A stretch of DNA of 11,156 nt from RGIG8775 sp045128735 (lineage in GTDB: Bacteria > Bacillota > Clostridia > Oscillospirales > CAG-272): NCBI GenBank assembly GCA_045128735.1, contig JBGVRT010000057.1:1-11156 (forward strand). The letters run 5' to 3'. This document shows positions 1 through 6,616 of this stretch, one piece after another; within the stretch, counting starts at the first letter, position 1, and every line of letters starts with the position of its first letter. The position numbers and the translations under genes were made by a program. The notes below the pieces were generated by a model. The model saw only the letters and a program-made list of their open reading frames with translations. It had not been told where the DNA came from and did no database searches.

Positions 1-321
1 CTCAAAAAAGTTTATACCTCGTGGCTTGACCTGTCCCCCGACGACGCGGGAACGCTAACCTCGATAACGCTGATTTTCGTCGCAGTCCTGCTCACAGGAC
101 TCGGAGTGTTTGACAAAATAGCCAAGCACGCAGGCGCAGGCACTCTCGTGCCCATAACGGGATTTGCTAACGCCGTAGCGTCGCCCGCCATAGACAGCCG
201 CGGCGAGGGCACGGTGCTCGGCGTGGGCGCAAAGCTCTTCACGGTAGCGGGTCCCGTAATTCTCTACGGCATAACCGCAGGCGCCATCTACGGCGTAATC
301 TATTGGGCTTCCACCATATAA
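1..321 (+). CDS. spoVAC: Stage V sporulation protein SpoVAC, 3' part (partial)
   Basis: The 5' end lies outside the window; 106 residues are visible in frame 1 before the TAA stop at 319-321. The fragment keeps the SpoVAC/SpoVAE family signature: a membrane helix (about residues 20-37), then GAGTLVPITGFANAVASPAI, a short hydrophilic stretch, GEGTVLGVGAKLFTVAGPVI and a last membrane helix. SpoVA proteins are integral membrane proteins that move dipicolinic acid into the forespore and release it at germination. SpoVAC is preferred over SpoVAE because the upstream part (TLTSITLIFVAVLLTGLGVFDKI) resembles the SpoVAC pattern as remembered; SpoVAE is the main alternative. The gene converges on the CofE-like gene, with one shared bidirectional terminator between them. 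The rest of a spoVA operon would be expected to the left of the window. Confidence 0.85.
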   Translation, partial: LKKVYTSWLDLSPDDAGTLTSITLIFVAVLLTGLGVFDKIAKHAGAGTLVPITGFANAVASPAIDSRGEGTVLGVGAKLFTVAGPVILYGITAGAIYGVIYWASTI

Positions 322-344
322 GCCCTCTCGTCGCTGGTGTTTAT

Positions 345-358
345 GGGTGTTCGCACCG
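345..358 (+). repeat. Small fragment of the dispersed TTCG-hairpin repeat
   Basis: GGGTGTTCGCACCG folds into GGTG-TTCG-CACC, a 4-bp stem closed by a TTCG tetraloop. It is the core of the longer intergenic repeat seen complete at 5275-5431 and 5551-5709. It lies 24 bases after spoVAC and just before the shared terminator. At 14 bases it could be chance. Confidence 0.35.
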
Positions 359-368
359 ACAAAACAAA

Positions 369-397
369 GAAGGAGCTGTCCGCAGGACAGCTCCTTT
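369..397. terminator. Bidirectional intrinsic terminator between spoVAC and the CofE-like gene
   Basis: Perfect 12-bp stem (370-381 with 385-396) AAGGAGCTGTCC/GGACAGCTCCTT around a three-base GCA loop. It is flanked by A-rich sequence on the left and a short T run on the right, so it can work for both convergent transcripts. It shares the AGGAGCTG core with the terminators at 2370, 5121 and 11028. Confidence 0.85.
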
Positions 398-424
398 AAT
401 ATTGCTGAAATATTATCCGAAATA

Positions 425-1618
425 TTACTCGTTCGTATAGTTATCGAAGTAACCCTGAATATAGACGAAGGGTGTTCCCTTATCGCCCGAGCCCGAGGTA
501 AGGTCGCACAAAGAACCGATAAGGTCTGTAAGACGTCTGGGTGTAGTACCCTCGGATGCCATCTTTCCTACAAGGTTGCCATCCTTCTCCTGAATCTTGG
601 TCTTGATAGCCGCCTTAAGCTCCTCGCCCGAAAGATTTGCGAAATCGTTATCGGCAAGGTACTTGAGCTTAAGCTCGTTGGGCGTGCCCTCGAGTCCTGC
701 GGTATATGCAGGCGAAACGACCGGGTCAGCAAGCTCCCAGATCTTTCCGATGGGGTCCTTGAACGCGCCGTCGCCGTAAACCATAACCTCTACAAGCTTG
801 CCTGTCTTTTCAAGAAGCTTAGACTGGATAGCGTCAACCACGGGCTGGCACTCTCTGGGGAAAAGCTTTACCTGATCCTCGGTGGATTTATTGGAGCCGA
901 GAAGTCCGTAATGCTCGTTATATCCGCTTCCGTTTACAGGTGCGTTCAGTATCTCGTCAAGACCTACAACGCGCTCTGCTCCCGCCGCCTTAAGAAGTCT
1001 CTTGGTGCGTGCGCGGGTGTGGATATCGCAGTTGATTACGTTCTTTGTATAAGCAAGAACCGCGCGGGGGTCGTTGGCGAAAATAATCTCAACCTCTGCT
1101 CCGCACTCCTTGACAAGACCCTCGTAATACTCAACGTAGTCAACACCCGTGAAGGGGTGCTTCTCATATCCGAAAAGCTCGCGGTACTTCTTGAGGTCAA
1201 GCACGTCGCTGTAAGGATTGATTCCCTTTTCGTCAAGTGCGTCAAGGCTAACAAGATGATTTCCAACCTCGTCGGAGGGATAGGAAAGCATAAGCACTAT
1301 TTTCTTTGCGCCCTTTGCTATACCGCGAAGGCAGATTGCAAAACGGTTACGGCTGAGAATGGGGAAAATAACGCCCACGGTCTCGCCGCCAAGCTTGGCG
1401 CGAACGTCGCAAGCTATATCATCAACCGACGCATAATTGCCCTGTGCGCGGGCAACGACAGCCTCGGTGATTGCAACTATATCACGGTTGCGGATCTCAA
1501 ATCCGTCGTCTGCCGAAGCTTCAAGGACAGAGTTTACAACTATCTCAACAATGTCGTCACCGCTTCTTATAATAGGCGCACGAACGCCACGGGATACTGT
1601 ACCGACCATACGGCTCAT
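425..1618 (-). CDS. CofE-like coenzyme F420-0:L-glutamate ligase family protein
   Basis: 397 residues. The N-terminal half follows the CofE family (PF01996-type): RGVRAPIIRSGDDIVEIVV, a hydrophilic stretch, then NRDIVAITEAVVARAQGNYA. This matches the usual 'GDD...GDVLVVAQKIVSKAEG' layout. CofE adds gamma-linked glutamates to coenzyme F420 using GTP. Clostridia without F420 often carry long (about 400 aa) homologues of unproven substrate, and folate or another cofactor has been considered for relatives. No other F420 gene is visible here, so the family is called and the substrate is left open. The ATG at 1618 is preceded by AAGGAG about 10 bases upstream. A consensus promoter with a 17-bp spacer lies upstream, with a 7-bp hairpin between promoter and ribosome binding site. 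Monocistronic by appearance; it ends at the terminator shared with spoVAC. Confidence 0.75.
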   Translation of the reverse strand: MSRMVGTVSRGVRAPIIRSGDDIVEIVVNSVLEASADDGFEIRNRDIVAITEAVVARAQGNYASVDDIACDVRAKLGGETVGVIFPILSRNRFAICLRGIAKGAKKIVLMLSYPSDEVGNHLVSLDALDEKGINPYSDVLDLKKYRELFGYEKHPFTGVDYVEYYEGLVKECGAEVEIIFANDPRAVLAYTKNVINCDIHTRARTKRLLKAAGAERVVGLDEILNAPVNGSGYNEHYGLLGSNKSTEDQVKLFPRECQPVVDAIQSKLLEKTGKLVEVMVYGDGAFKDPIGKIWELADPVVSPAYTAGLEGTPNELKLKYLADNDFANLSGEELKAAIKTKIQEKDGNLVGKMASEGTTPRRLTDLIGSLCDLTSGSGDKGTPFVYIQGYFDNYTNE

Positions 1619-1638
1619 AAAAATAACAACTCCTTAAC

Positions 1639-1656
1639 GTCTCGCAGGCGCGAGAC
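1639..1656 (-). promoter_or_regulatory. 5'-UTR hairpin in front of the CofE-like gene
   Basis: Perfect 7-bp GC-rich stem GTCTCGC/GCGAGAC with a four-base GCCT loop. It sits 3 bases upstream of the AAGGAG ribosome binding site and about 20 bases after the -10 box. There is no U-run behind it, so it is not a terminator. It could stabilise the short 5' UTR or affect translation; no ligand or protein is suggested by the sequence. Confidence 0.5.
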
Positions 1657-1677
1657 AAAAAATATTTTTTACATTCT

Positions 1678-1706
1678 ATTATAGCACAAAAAAATTGCTT
1701 TGTAAA
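1678..1706 (-). promoter_or_regulatory. Sigma-A-type promoter of the CofE-like gene
   Basis: Read on the minus strand: -35 TTTACA (1701-1706), 17-bp spacer, perfect -10 TATAAT (1678-1683). The start codon is 60 bases downstream. Confidence 0.8.
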
Positions 1707-1757
1707 GTAGGATTGAAAATATTTTTTCGAAAATTTTTACCAATTTTTCCACCCTGC

Positions 1758-2228
1758 TCAAAGACTTTTTGCGCGCTCGTTCACCACGCCCTTGAAGTCA
1801 AGCAACGAGTGGGTGTACTCGCCGTCCATATAGGGGCTTGTAATAATAAAGTCTGCGGTTGCGCGGCTTGTGGCGATGGGAATATCGTAGACCTGCGCGA
1901 TACGCAAAAGCGCCTTGACGTCGGGGTCGTGGGGCTGTGCGGTAAGCGGGTCGGAGAAGAAAATCACTATGTCTATCTTTCCGTCAACTATTCTCGCGCC
2001 TATCTGCTGGTCACCGCCCAGAGGTCCGCTGTTAAAGCCGCGGACGGGCAGACCCGTGCGCTCGGCTACCATTTTTGCCGTAGTGCCCGTACCGCAAAGA
2101 AAGTGGTGCTCAAGGATCTCCTTGTTCTCCTTGCACCATTCGATAAGCTCCTGTTTTTTATTGTCGTGGGCAATGAGCGCGATGTTTTTCTGCTCCGCCA
2201 TCACCATTTTTACGTGTTCGTTTGCCAT
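1758..2228 (-). CDS. mgsA: Methylglyoxal synthase
   Basis: 156 residues, the usual size. MgsA converts dihydroxyacetone phosphate to methylglyoxal and phosphate, a cytosolic bypass of lower glycolysis used under sugar-phosphate overflow. Family hallmarks are present in order: IALIAHDNKK near the N-terminus, the phosphate-binding CGTGTTAKM, SGPLGGDQQIGA and FFSDPLTAQPHDPDVKALLRI, with the catalytic Asp and His residues in these motifs. The start at 2228 (MANEHV) is chosen because GAGGTG lies six bases upstream. A six-codon longer version starting with TTG at 2246 would leave that site inside the gene. An own promoter lies just upstream. No GC-rich terminator follows; only A/T-rich sequence separates the stop from the CofE-like promoter, so some read-through is possible. 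Confidence 0.95.
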   Translation of the reverse strand: MANEHVKMVMAEQKNIALIAHDNKKQELIEWCKENKEILEHHFLCGTGTTAKMVAERTGLPVRGFNSGPLGGDQQIGARIVDGKIDIVIFFSDPLTAQPHDPDVKALLRIAQVYDIPIATSRATADFIITSPYMDGEYTHSLLDFKGVVNERAKSL

Positions 2229-2258
2229 AATGCACCTCATATACAAAATCTCAACAAT

Positions 2259-2287
2259 ATGCTACCACAAATTAAGCGATATGTCAA
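2259..2287 (-). promoter_or_regulatory. Promoter of mgsA
   Basis: Minus strand: -35 TTGACA (2282-2287), 17-bp spacer, -10 TAGCAT (2259-2264), 30 bases before the start codon. The -35 is perfect and the -10 matches four of six consensus bases. Confidence 0.7.
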
Positions 2288-2369
2288 GAAAAATAACGTT
2301 AATTCGGCTTTAATTTTAGCGAAAGCCTTGACAGCGGGCAAAAAGTCAACACACGGTTGTTTGCGCGAA

Positions 2370-2405
2370 AAAAGGAGCTGTGTTCTTAACGAATCAGCCC
2401 CTTTT
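2370..2405 (-). terminator. Intrinsic terminator after rubrerythrin
   Basis: Minus strand: AAAAGGGGCTG pairs with CAGCTCCTTTT over 11 bp with one G-U pair. A TTC/GAA inner helix follows, and the stem runs into a six-T run (2368-2373). The sequence is almost the same as the terminator at 11028-11066, including a GCGCAAA motif after the T-run. Confidence 0.85.
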
Positions 2406-2412
2406 CGATTTA

Positions 2413-2949
2413 TCAATAATTTGTTTCGTGAAGCTCGAAGTAGCTCTGGGGGTGTGCGCAGGTGGGGCAGACAAGAGGTGCCTTTGTGCCTACCACGATA
2501 TGTCCGCAGTTGCGGCATTCCCAAACCTTTACCTCGCTCTTTTCAAACACGGTTGCAGTCTCAACGTTATTCAGAAGCGCGCGGTATCTCTCCTCGTGGG
2601 TCTTTTCGATTGCCGCTACGAGTCTGAACTTCTTTGCAAGCGCGGTGAAGCCTTCCTCCTCCGCATCCTTAGCAAAGTTCTCATACATATCTGTCCACTC
2701 GTAGTTTTCGCCTTCTGCGGCGTGAAGAAGATTCTCTGCTGTTCCGCTGATTCCGTCAAGCTCCTTGAACCACAGCTTTGCATGCTCCTTTTCGTTCTCT
2801 GCGGTCTTCAAGAAGAGCGCGGCGATCTGCTCGTAGCCCTCTTTCTTTGCCACCGATGCGAAATAGGTATACTTGTTTCTTGCCTCGGACTCGCCTGCAA
2901 AAGCCGCCTCGAGGTTCTTTTGTGTTTTTGTTCCGTCGTATTTGCTCAT
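2413..2949 (-). CDS. rbr: Rubrerythrin
   Basis: 178 residues, cytosolic non-haem iron peroxidase of anaerobes that reduces hydrogen peroxide with electrons from rubredoxin or a similar donor. The N-terminal ferritin-like domain shows the diiron ligands: E20 in FAGESEARNKYTYF, E53 and H56 in ENEKEHA, E97 and neighbours in DAEEEG, and E115/H118 in IEKTHEER. The C-terminal rubredoxin-like domain has two Cys pairs, C145/C148 and C161/C164. The ATG at 2949 has GGAGG eight bases upstream. The gene has its own promoter and its own terminator. Its distance to the upstream glycoside hydrolase stop is only 83 bases, but a complete promoter lies in that gap, so it is probably transcribed alone. No visible operator marks peroxide control. 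Confidence 0.96.
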   Translation of the reverse strand: MSKYDGTKTQKNLEAAFAGESEARNKYTYFASVAKKEGYEQIAALFLKTAENEKEHAKLWFKELDGISGTAENLLHAAEGENYEWTDMYENFAKDAEEEGFTALAKKFRLVAAIEKTHEERYRALLNNVETATVFEKSEVKVWECRNCGHIVVGTKAPLVCPTCAHPQSYFELHETNY

Positions 2950-2984
2950 TGCTTTTTCCTCCGTAAATATTGGTTTTCAATTAA

Positions 2985-3013
2985 ATTTTATCACAGCAAC
3001 ACAGCGTTGTCAA
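2985..3013 (-). promoter_or_regulatory. Promoter of rubrerythrin
   Basis: Minus strand: -35 TTGACA (3008-3013), 17-bp spacer, -10 TAAAAT (2985-2990), 35 bases before the ATG. Confidence 0.8.
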
Positions 3014-3032
3014 TACAGTATTTGTAAATATT

Positions 3033-5072
3033 TTACTTTTTATACTTATTGTCGAAATATTCGATAAGTCTGTATGCGTTGCGGTTAATTTCCGCCATAT
3101 ATTCCGTGCACTCGGTATATTCCTCGTGCTCGTTTGAGACGATACCCTTGTTGGAATTGGTGCTCGACACGTCGCGGATTCTGCCGTCGGGCATAACCGC
3201 GTTTCTCGGGTCGTTGTCAAGGTACTGGAACCAATGCCAGCCCACGCAGTTCTTGGCTTCAAGCAGACGGAGAGTGTAGTTCTGATAGAACATTCCTCTA
3301 TCCTTTTGCGTTGCCACGAACTGACCTGCGCCCGCGGTGTTTCCAAGCCCCGAATCGCCTGCCTTGGCGTAGAACTCGGTTACCATAAAGGGGCAGTTTG
3401 CGCTCTTTGCGATAAGGTAGACCGAGTCTGCCTGAGGCTGCCAGGTACCGTACCAGTTTATGGTGATGCAGTCGAGGTACAAGCCTGCAAACTTAAGCAC
3501 CCATTTTGCGTTGCGGACGCCTGTGAGGAAACGGGTTCCGAGAAGCATATGGTTGGGGTCGTACTTCCGCATTGCGGCGGTTACCACGTTGTAGTACCTA
3601 TCCCACACGAAGCCGCGGAAAAGGTCGTAGTATTCGGGCTTGATGTCGCTTTCGGCGGGGATTTCCTTGCCCGTCATATTCTTGAGCCAGGTCCACGCGC
3701 AGGCGTAGGAATAGTAATTTGCTTCCTTTTCGGGGTCAAGTGAAAGGTAGGAAAGCAGCATTCTTTCCTGCATGGGAAGCTCGTTGTCGGTGGTGAAGCC
3801 GAGAATGTTGGGGTTGTCGCGGAGCTTTTCAGCCGCCTGTGCCTGCCTGTCGGCAAACTCAACGAACTTGGGGTCAAAGACGTTCATCGTGTTGTTCTCG
3901 GAGAAGGTACTGCTTCCGCCCTTGGAATTGGCTGTGCCGATAGTTCTTCCGTAGGCGTAGGCAAAGCCGATAGAGCGCTGAGAAACGATAGGCTCGTCAA
4001 GGTTGGCAACGTAAGGCGAGGGATTTGCGGACGCAAAGAAATGCAAATCGTCTCTCAGTCTGCGAGCCGTCTGCTTGCCCCAATTCTCAAGAGTGCCATA
4101 CTTTTCAAGCGTCTTTTGCATCTGATATTCAGAGCCTTGATAGTTGGGTTCAACCTGGCTCAGCGCGCGCACCACGAAGGGGTAGCCAAGCGGGTCGATG
4201 ACCCAGAAGCGTCCGTCTATTTTCTCAACGCGGAAGAAGCCCGTAGCCTCGCGGCGGCGCGATTCGTCCATAAGTCCGCCGTATACGTCGGTCTTATATT
4301 CCTTAAGCGGCGCGTATTCGTCGATATCCTTGAGATCGTCCAGGTTTCTCGTCTTGGCAGGCTTTTTGGCACTTTCGTAGGTGGTAGATGATGAGGAGAA
4401 ATAGACCGTCTTAGTGTACTGCTCCTCGGGAGATTCTATCAGCTCCGCCTCAAGCTCGGGAGCGTTTTCAAGCTCAACGTAGCGCGCTTTCCATTCGTCG
4501 TACATTTTTTGCGCCCACGCCCAGATTTCGGCGTCCTTCTTTTCGTCGCCCGAAAGTACCTTTACAAAGGGCTCGGGCTCATTGTCAAGCACCTCAAGGT
4601 AAAGCTGGTCGGGTCTTATTCTTATTTCCGCGTCGCAATACGCGGAGGCGCAGACCACAAGGGCAATTTCCTTTTTGCCCGCCTTTTTCGCGTCGGCAAC
4701 GCACTTTGTAATATTGCAACCCATAAAGCCCGAAAGCATTGCCTCGTCAAGCTTTTCGCCAAAGGCGGGGAAGGTGTTGTAGGTCAGCGTTCTCAAGTCG
4801 CCCTCAAATTCCACGGGGTGAACGCTGTAGTTGACCGCCTCGGCTACAGATATACTTGTTTTGAGTAGCAATCTGACGTATGCGCCGTCAAGCTCGGAGA
4901 GGTCGAATTTAAGTATAAGATACCTGTTCCAATCCGTGCCCGGGGCGTGCTTGAGGACAAGCATATCGCTTGGCAGACCGAATTCCTCATTTATTTTGTC
5001 GATACTCTTGTCAGCGTGCGCGCCGCTTCTGACGTATGAGGCTTGAATGGGATAAATTTTCTTTGCGTTCAT
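3033..5072 (-). CDS. Agarase-like clan GH-A glycoside hydrolase with N-terminal binding module
   Basis: 679 residues. Residues about 8-165 look like a DNRLRE/CBM96-type beta-sandwich: ASYVRSGAHADKS at the start, then DWNRYLILKFDLSEL. A charged linker (about 170-260) follows. From residue 277 the text GFFRVEKIDGRFWVIDPLGYP is the typical entry of agarase-like (GH50/GH86-type) catalytic domains. The likely acid/base is E431 in GFTTDNELPM and the likely nucleophile E566 in MVTEFYAKAG. LLGTRF and DCITINWYG also fit a TIM barrel. The polysaccharide substrate cannot be read from the sequence. There is no signal peptide or membrane anchor, so the protein appears cytoplasmic, acting on imported oligosaccharides or leaving by another route. 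The ATG at 5072 has AAAGGAG about eight bases upstream. No transporter or regulator lies beside it; it stands alone behind its own promoter. Confidence 0.8.
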   Translation of the reverse strand: MNAKKIYPIQASYVRSGAHADKSIDKINEEFGLPSDMLVLKHAPGTDWNRYLILKFDLSELDGAYVRLLLKTSISVAEAVNYSVHPVEFEGDLRTLTYNTFPAFGEKLDEAMLSGFMGCNITKCVADAKKAGKKEIALVVCASAYCDAEIRIRPDQLYLEVLDNEPEPFVKVLSGDEKKDAEIWAWAQKMYDEWKARYVELENAPELEAELIESPEEQYTKTVYFSSSSTTYESAKKPAKTRNLDDLKDIDEYAPLKEYKTDVYGGLMDESRRREATGFFRVEKIDGRFWVIDPLGYPFVVRALSQVEPNYQGSEYQMQKTLEKYGTLENWGKQTARRLRDDLHFFASANPSPYVANLDEPIVSQRSIGFAYAYGRTIGTANSKGGSSTFSENNTMNVFDPKFVEFADRQAQAAEKLRDNPNILGFTTDNELPMQERMLLSYLSLDPEKEANYYSYACAWTWLKNMTGKEIPAESDIKPEYYDLFRGFVWDRYYNVVTAAMRKYDPNHMLLGTRFLTGVRNAKWVLKFAGLYLDCITINWYGTWQPQADSVYLIAKSANCPFMVTEFYAKAGDSGLGNTAGAGQFVATQKDRGMFYQNYTLRLLEAKNCVGWHWFQYLDNDPRNAVMPDGRIRDVSSTNSNKGIVSNEHEEYTECTEYMAEINRNAYRLIEYFDNKYKK

Positions 5073-5110
5073 AGCTAAAGCTCCTTTCGGATTTGTTCTC
5101 TGTTGCCTTT

Positions 5111-5139
5111 TTTATACCATAAAAAAGGGGCTGTGTCAA
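5111..5139 (-). promoter_or_regulatory. Promoter of the glycoside hydrolase gene, embedded in a terminator hairpin
   Basis: Minus strand: -35 TTGACA (5134-5139), 17-bp spacer, -10 TATAAA (5111-5116). The -35 hexamer spans the loop and one arm of the hairpin at 5130-5148, and the spacer contains the T-run of that terminator. Confidence 0.75.
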
Positions 5140-5157
5140 CGACACAGCAGACTTTTT
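5121..5157. terminator. Intrinsic terminator upstream of the glycoside hydrolase gene
   Basis: Perfect 8-bp stem GCTGTGTC/GACACAGC (5130-5137 with 5141-5148), three-base loop. On the minus strand it is followed by CCC and six T. On the plus strand a CTTTTT run lies four bases after the stem, and the A and T tracts can also pair, so it may work both ways. It starts with the AAAAGGGGCTG motif shared by other terminators here. On the minus strand it would stop transcripts coming from nadE. Confidence 0.7.
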
Positions 5158-5274
5158 GGATATATTGACCAATATTTTGGGAAAATGCGCCAATAATGAC
5201 GCCGCAAACGGCTATGGGCTTTAGTGCAAGCAGACGGAAATCTTCGGCAGAAAAGGCAGGAAACGTGGGAGGCG
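5149..5274. other. Gene-free stretch between the terminator and the repeat pair
   Basis: No credible gene. The short open frames on both strands here lack recognisable family motifs and most run into the repeats. The next gene-free part, 5432-5550, is the A/T-rich spacer between the two repeat copies; it contains a 14-base palindrome ATCTGTGTACAGAT (5458-5471) of unknown meaning. Confidence 0.5.
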
Positions 5275-5431
5275 GATAAATTATTGTTTGAAGGTGTGTT
5301 CGCACCGCAGCCCGCGAGAAAAGTTTTTGCGGAGCTTTTTTCAAAAAGCGACAATCTCGCGACCGCCTCCCCATGCGGCGTTTTTCTTTTGGGAACTTTT
5401 CTTTTTGCGCCTTTGGCTTCAAAAAGAAAAG
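5275..5431 (+). repeat. Dispersed intergenic repeat, copy 1 (plus orientation)
   Basis: About 157 bases, nearly identical to the reverse complement of 5551-5709. Features in order: AAATTATTGTTT, the GGTG-TGTTCG-CACC hairpin, CGCAGCCCGCGAGAAAAG, TTTTTGCGGAGCTTTTTTC, AAAAAGCGACAATCTCGCG, GGCGTTTTTCTTTT and a final TTTTTGCGCCTTTGGCTTC with AAAAAGAAAA. No transposase and no clear target-site duplication are seen. It may be a MITE-like or REP-like element; the T-rich hairpins could also serve as terminators. Confidence 0.85.
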
Positions 5432-5550
5432 TGGATTTCCTCTTTGGGTGTCAAAAAATCTGTGTACAGATAAAAAGTTACAATTTACGAGATATAAACT
5501 ATTTTTTTATTTATTTCACAACCGTTTTATAAAGCGCAAACCGTAACCCC

Positions 5551-5709
5551 GCTTTTTCTTTTTGATGCAAAAGGCGCAAAAAGAAAAAGCTCAAGAAAAA
5601 GAAAAACGCCGATGCGCCTGCGGGCGCGAGATTGTCGCTTTTTGAAAAAAGTTCCGCAAAAACTTTTCTCGCGGGCTGCGGTGCGAACACACCGCCAAAC
5701 ACCAATTTC
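5551..5709 (-). repeat. Dispersed intergenic repeat, copy 2 (minus orientation)
   Basis: Inverted partner of 5275-5431 with a 119-bp spacer between them. The central part, from the hairpin through CAGCCCGCGAGAAAAG to AGCGACAATCTCGCG, is identical except for single-base changes. The stem here is the full GCGGTG-TGTTCG-CACCGC. The copy begins 19 bases after the nadE stop, so it may also act as the nadE 3' end. Confidence 0.85.
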
Positions 5710-5727
5710 TCGGCACACCCCCATCAC

Positions 5728-6462
5728 TCACGCTCCGCTATAAGGGAACGATGGCATAGGCTGAAGCTTAAAGAGATTTTGCTTGTGCAGGCGGTCTATT
5801 TTCTCCTTGTGCTCGGCGTTTTCAATAACGCCTGTGCGAATGTAACAGTCAAGCTCGGCGTAGGTAAAACCGAGGTTGTCCTCGTCGGTCTTGCCGCAAA
5901 GTCCGTCGATGGGAGTCTTGTCCACAAGCTCGTCGGGGAGACCCAACACACGCCCAATCTGCTTCACCTCGTCAACCGTAAGGTTGGCAAGAGGGCTGAA
6001 ATCACCCGCCGAGTCGCCGTAGCGCGTGGAATAACCCACGTAGTCCTCCGAAAGATTGCAGGTGTTCGCCACACGTCCGTTACAGCTCTGCGAGACCGCG
6101 TAAAGAGTAGTCATTCTGATACGCGGCGGCAGATTGTTCAAGGTTTGTGCGGTCAGCTCAAGCCCGTCGGGCATAGCCGCCTTGAGCCCGTCCGCGGCGT
6201 CCTTTATATTTACAAGGTAATGCTTTATCCCAAGGTGCTCCACAAGCGCGTACGAGCAGTCGATGTCGAACTGCTCGCCATATGGCATTAAGACACCTAT
6301 CACCCTGTCACGACCAAGCGCCTCGGCACAGAGTGCCGCCACCACCGAGCTGTCCTTACCGCCCGATATGCCCACCACCGCCGAGCACCCCTTTCCGTTT
6401 CTTTCAAAAAAATCTCTTATCCAATTAACACAAGCGTTTTTGACCTTCAACGCATCAAACAT
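5728..6462 (-). CDS. nadE: NH3-dependent NAD+ synthetase
   Basis: 244 residues from the chosen start. It catalyses the last step of NAD biosynthesis, amidation of nicotinic acid adenine dinucleotide with ATP. The ATP-pyrophosphatase P-loop VVGISGGKDSSVVAAL is at about residues 29-44. RVANTCNLSEDYVGYSTRYGDSAGDFSPLANLTVDEVKQI, spanning the substrate and ATP sites, is intact in the middle. No nitrilase/glutaminase domain is present, so free ammonia or a separate glutaminase supplies nitrogen. The start at 6462 is chosen because AAAAGGAG lies seven bases upstream; an ATG at 6468 is too close to it. Upstream is a promoter with a perfect -10. The gene stands where rplJ/rplL often follow rplA in other Firmicutes, but a terminator separates it from rplA. 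Confidence 0.95.
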   Translation of the reverse strand: MFDALKVKNACVNWIRDFFERNGKGCSAVVGISGGKDSSVVAALCAEALGRDRVIGVLMPYGEQFDIDCSYALVEHLGIKHYLVNIKDAADGLKAAMPDGLELTAQTLNNLPPRIRMTTLYAVSQSCNGRVANTCNLSEDYVGYSTRYGDSAGDFSPLANLTVDEVKQIGRVLGLPDELVDKTPIDGLCGKTDEDNLGFTYAELDCYIRTGVIENAEHKEKIDRLHKQNLFKLQPMPSFPYSGA

Positions 6463-6521
6463 TTCCATTCTCCTTTTCGTAATCAAGATAGAAGCAAAGC
6501 CCTATTGGCGGATACAGGTTA

Positions 6522-6550
6522 ATTATAGCATAACGTCGCCCCAAAGTCAA
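6522..6550 (-). promoter_or_regulatory. Promoter of nadE
   Basis: Minus strand: -35 TTGACT (6545-6550), 17-bp spacer, perfect -10 TATAAT (6522-6527). The -35 box touches the T-rich tail of the rplA terminator. The 5' UTR is about 55 bases, with no strong structure noticed. Confidence 0.8.
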
Positions 6551-6595
6551 GGCAAAACAAAGAACAGCGTGATGCCCCAAACGGAGCATCACGCT
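6551..6595 (-). terminator. Intrinsic terminator after rplA
   Basis: Stem AGCGTGATGC/GCATCACGCT (6566-6575 with 6586-6595), extended by TCC/GGG to 13 bp with one G-U pair and a GTTT loop. A T-rich tail (GTTCTTTGTTTTG) follows at 6551-6565. It closes the rpmG-rplA operon. Confidence 0.85.
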
Positions 6596-6616
6596 AAATT
6601 CATATCAAATATTCAA

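Noticed and set aside
347..1684. 445-codon open frame on the plus strand opposite the CofE-like gene
   Set aside because: No family features, Cys/Leu-rich composition typical of antisense reading, no ribosome site. The minus-strand frame has clear CofE motifs, a promoter and a ribosome site.
1695..2627. 310-codon plus-strand open frame across mgsA and into rubrerythrin
   Set aside because: It runs across two recognisable minus-strand genes and an intergenic terminator, and has no plausible protein motifs.
5458..5471. Palindrome ATCTGTGTACAGAT as an operator
   Set aside because: It lies in the spacer of the repeat pair, far from any promoter or start codon; a single short palindrome in A/T-rich DNA is weak evidence.
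5224..5532. Open frames in the repeat pair sharing the peptide text GVFAPQPARKVFAELF (plus strand here; minus strand 5511-5705)
   Set aside because: The similarity is explained by the DNA repeat itself. The frames are low in complexity, lack ribosome sites and are unlikely to be proteins.
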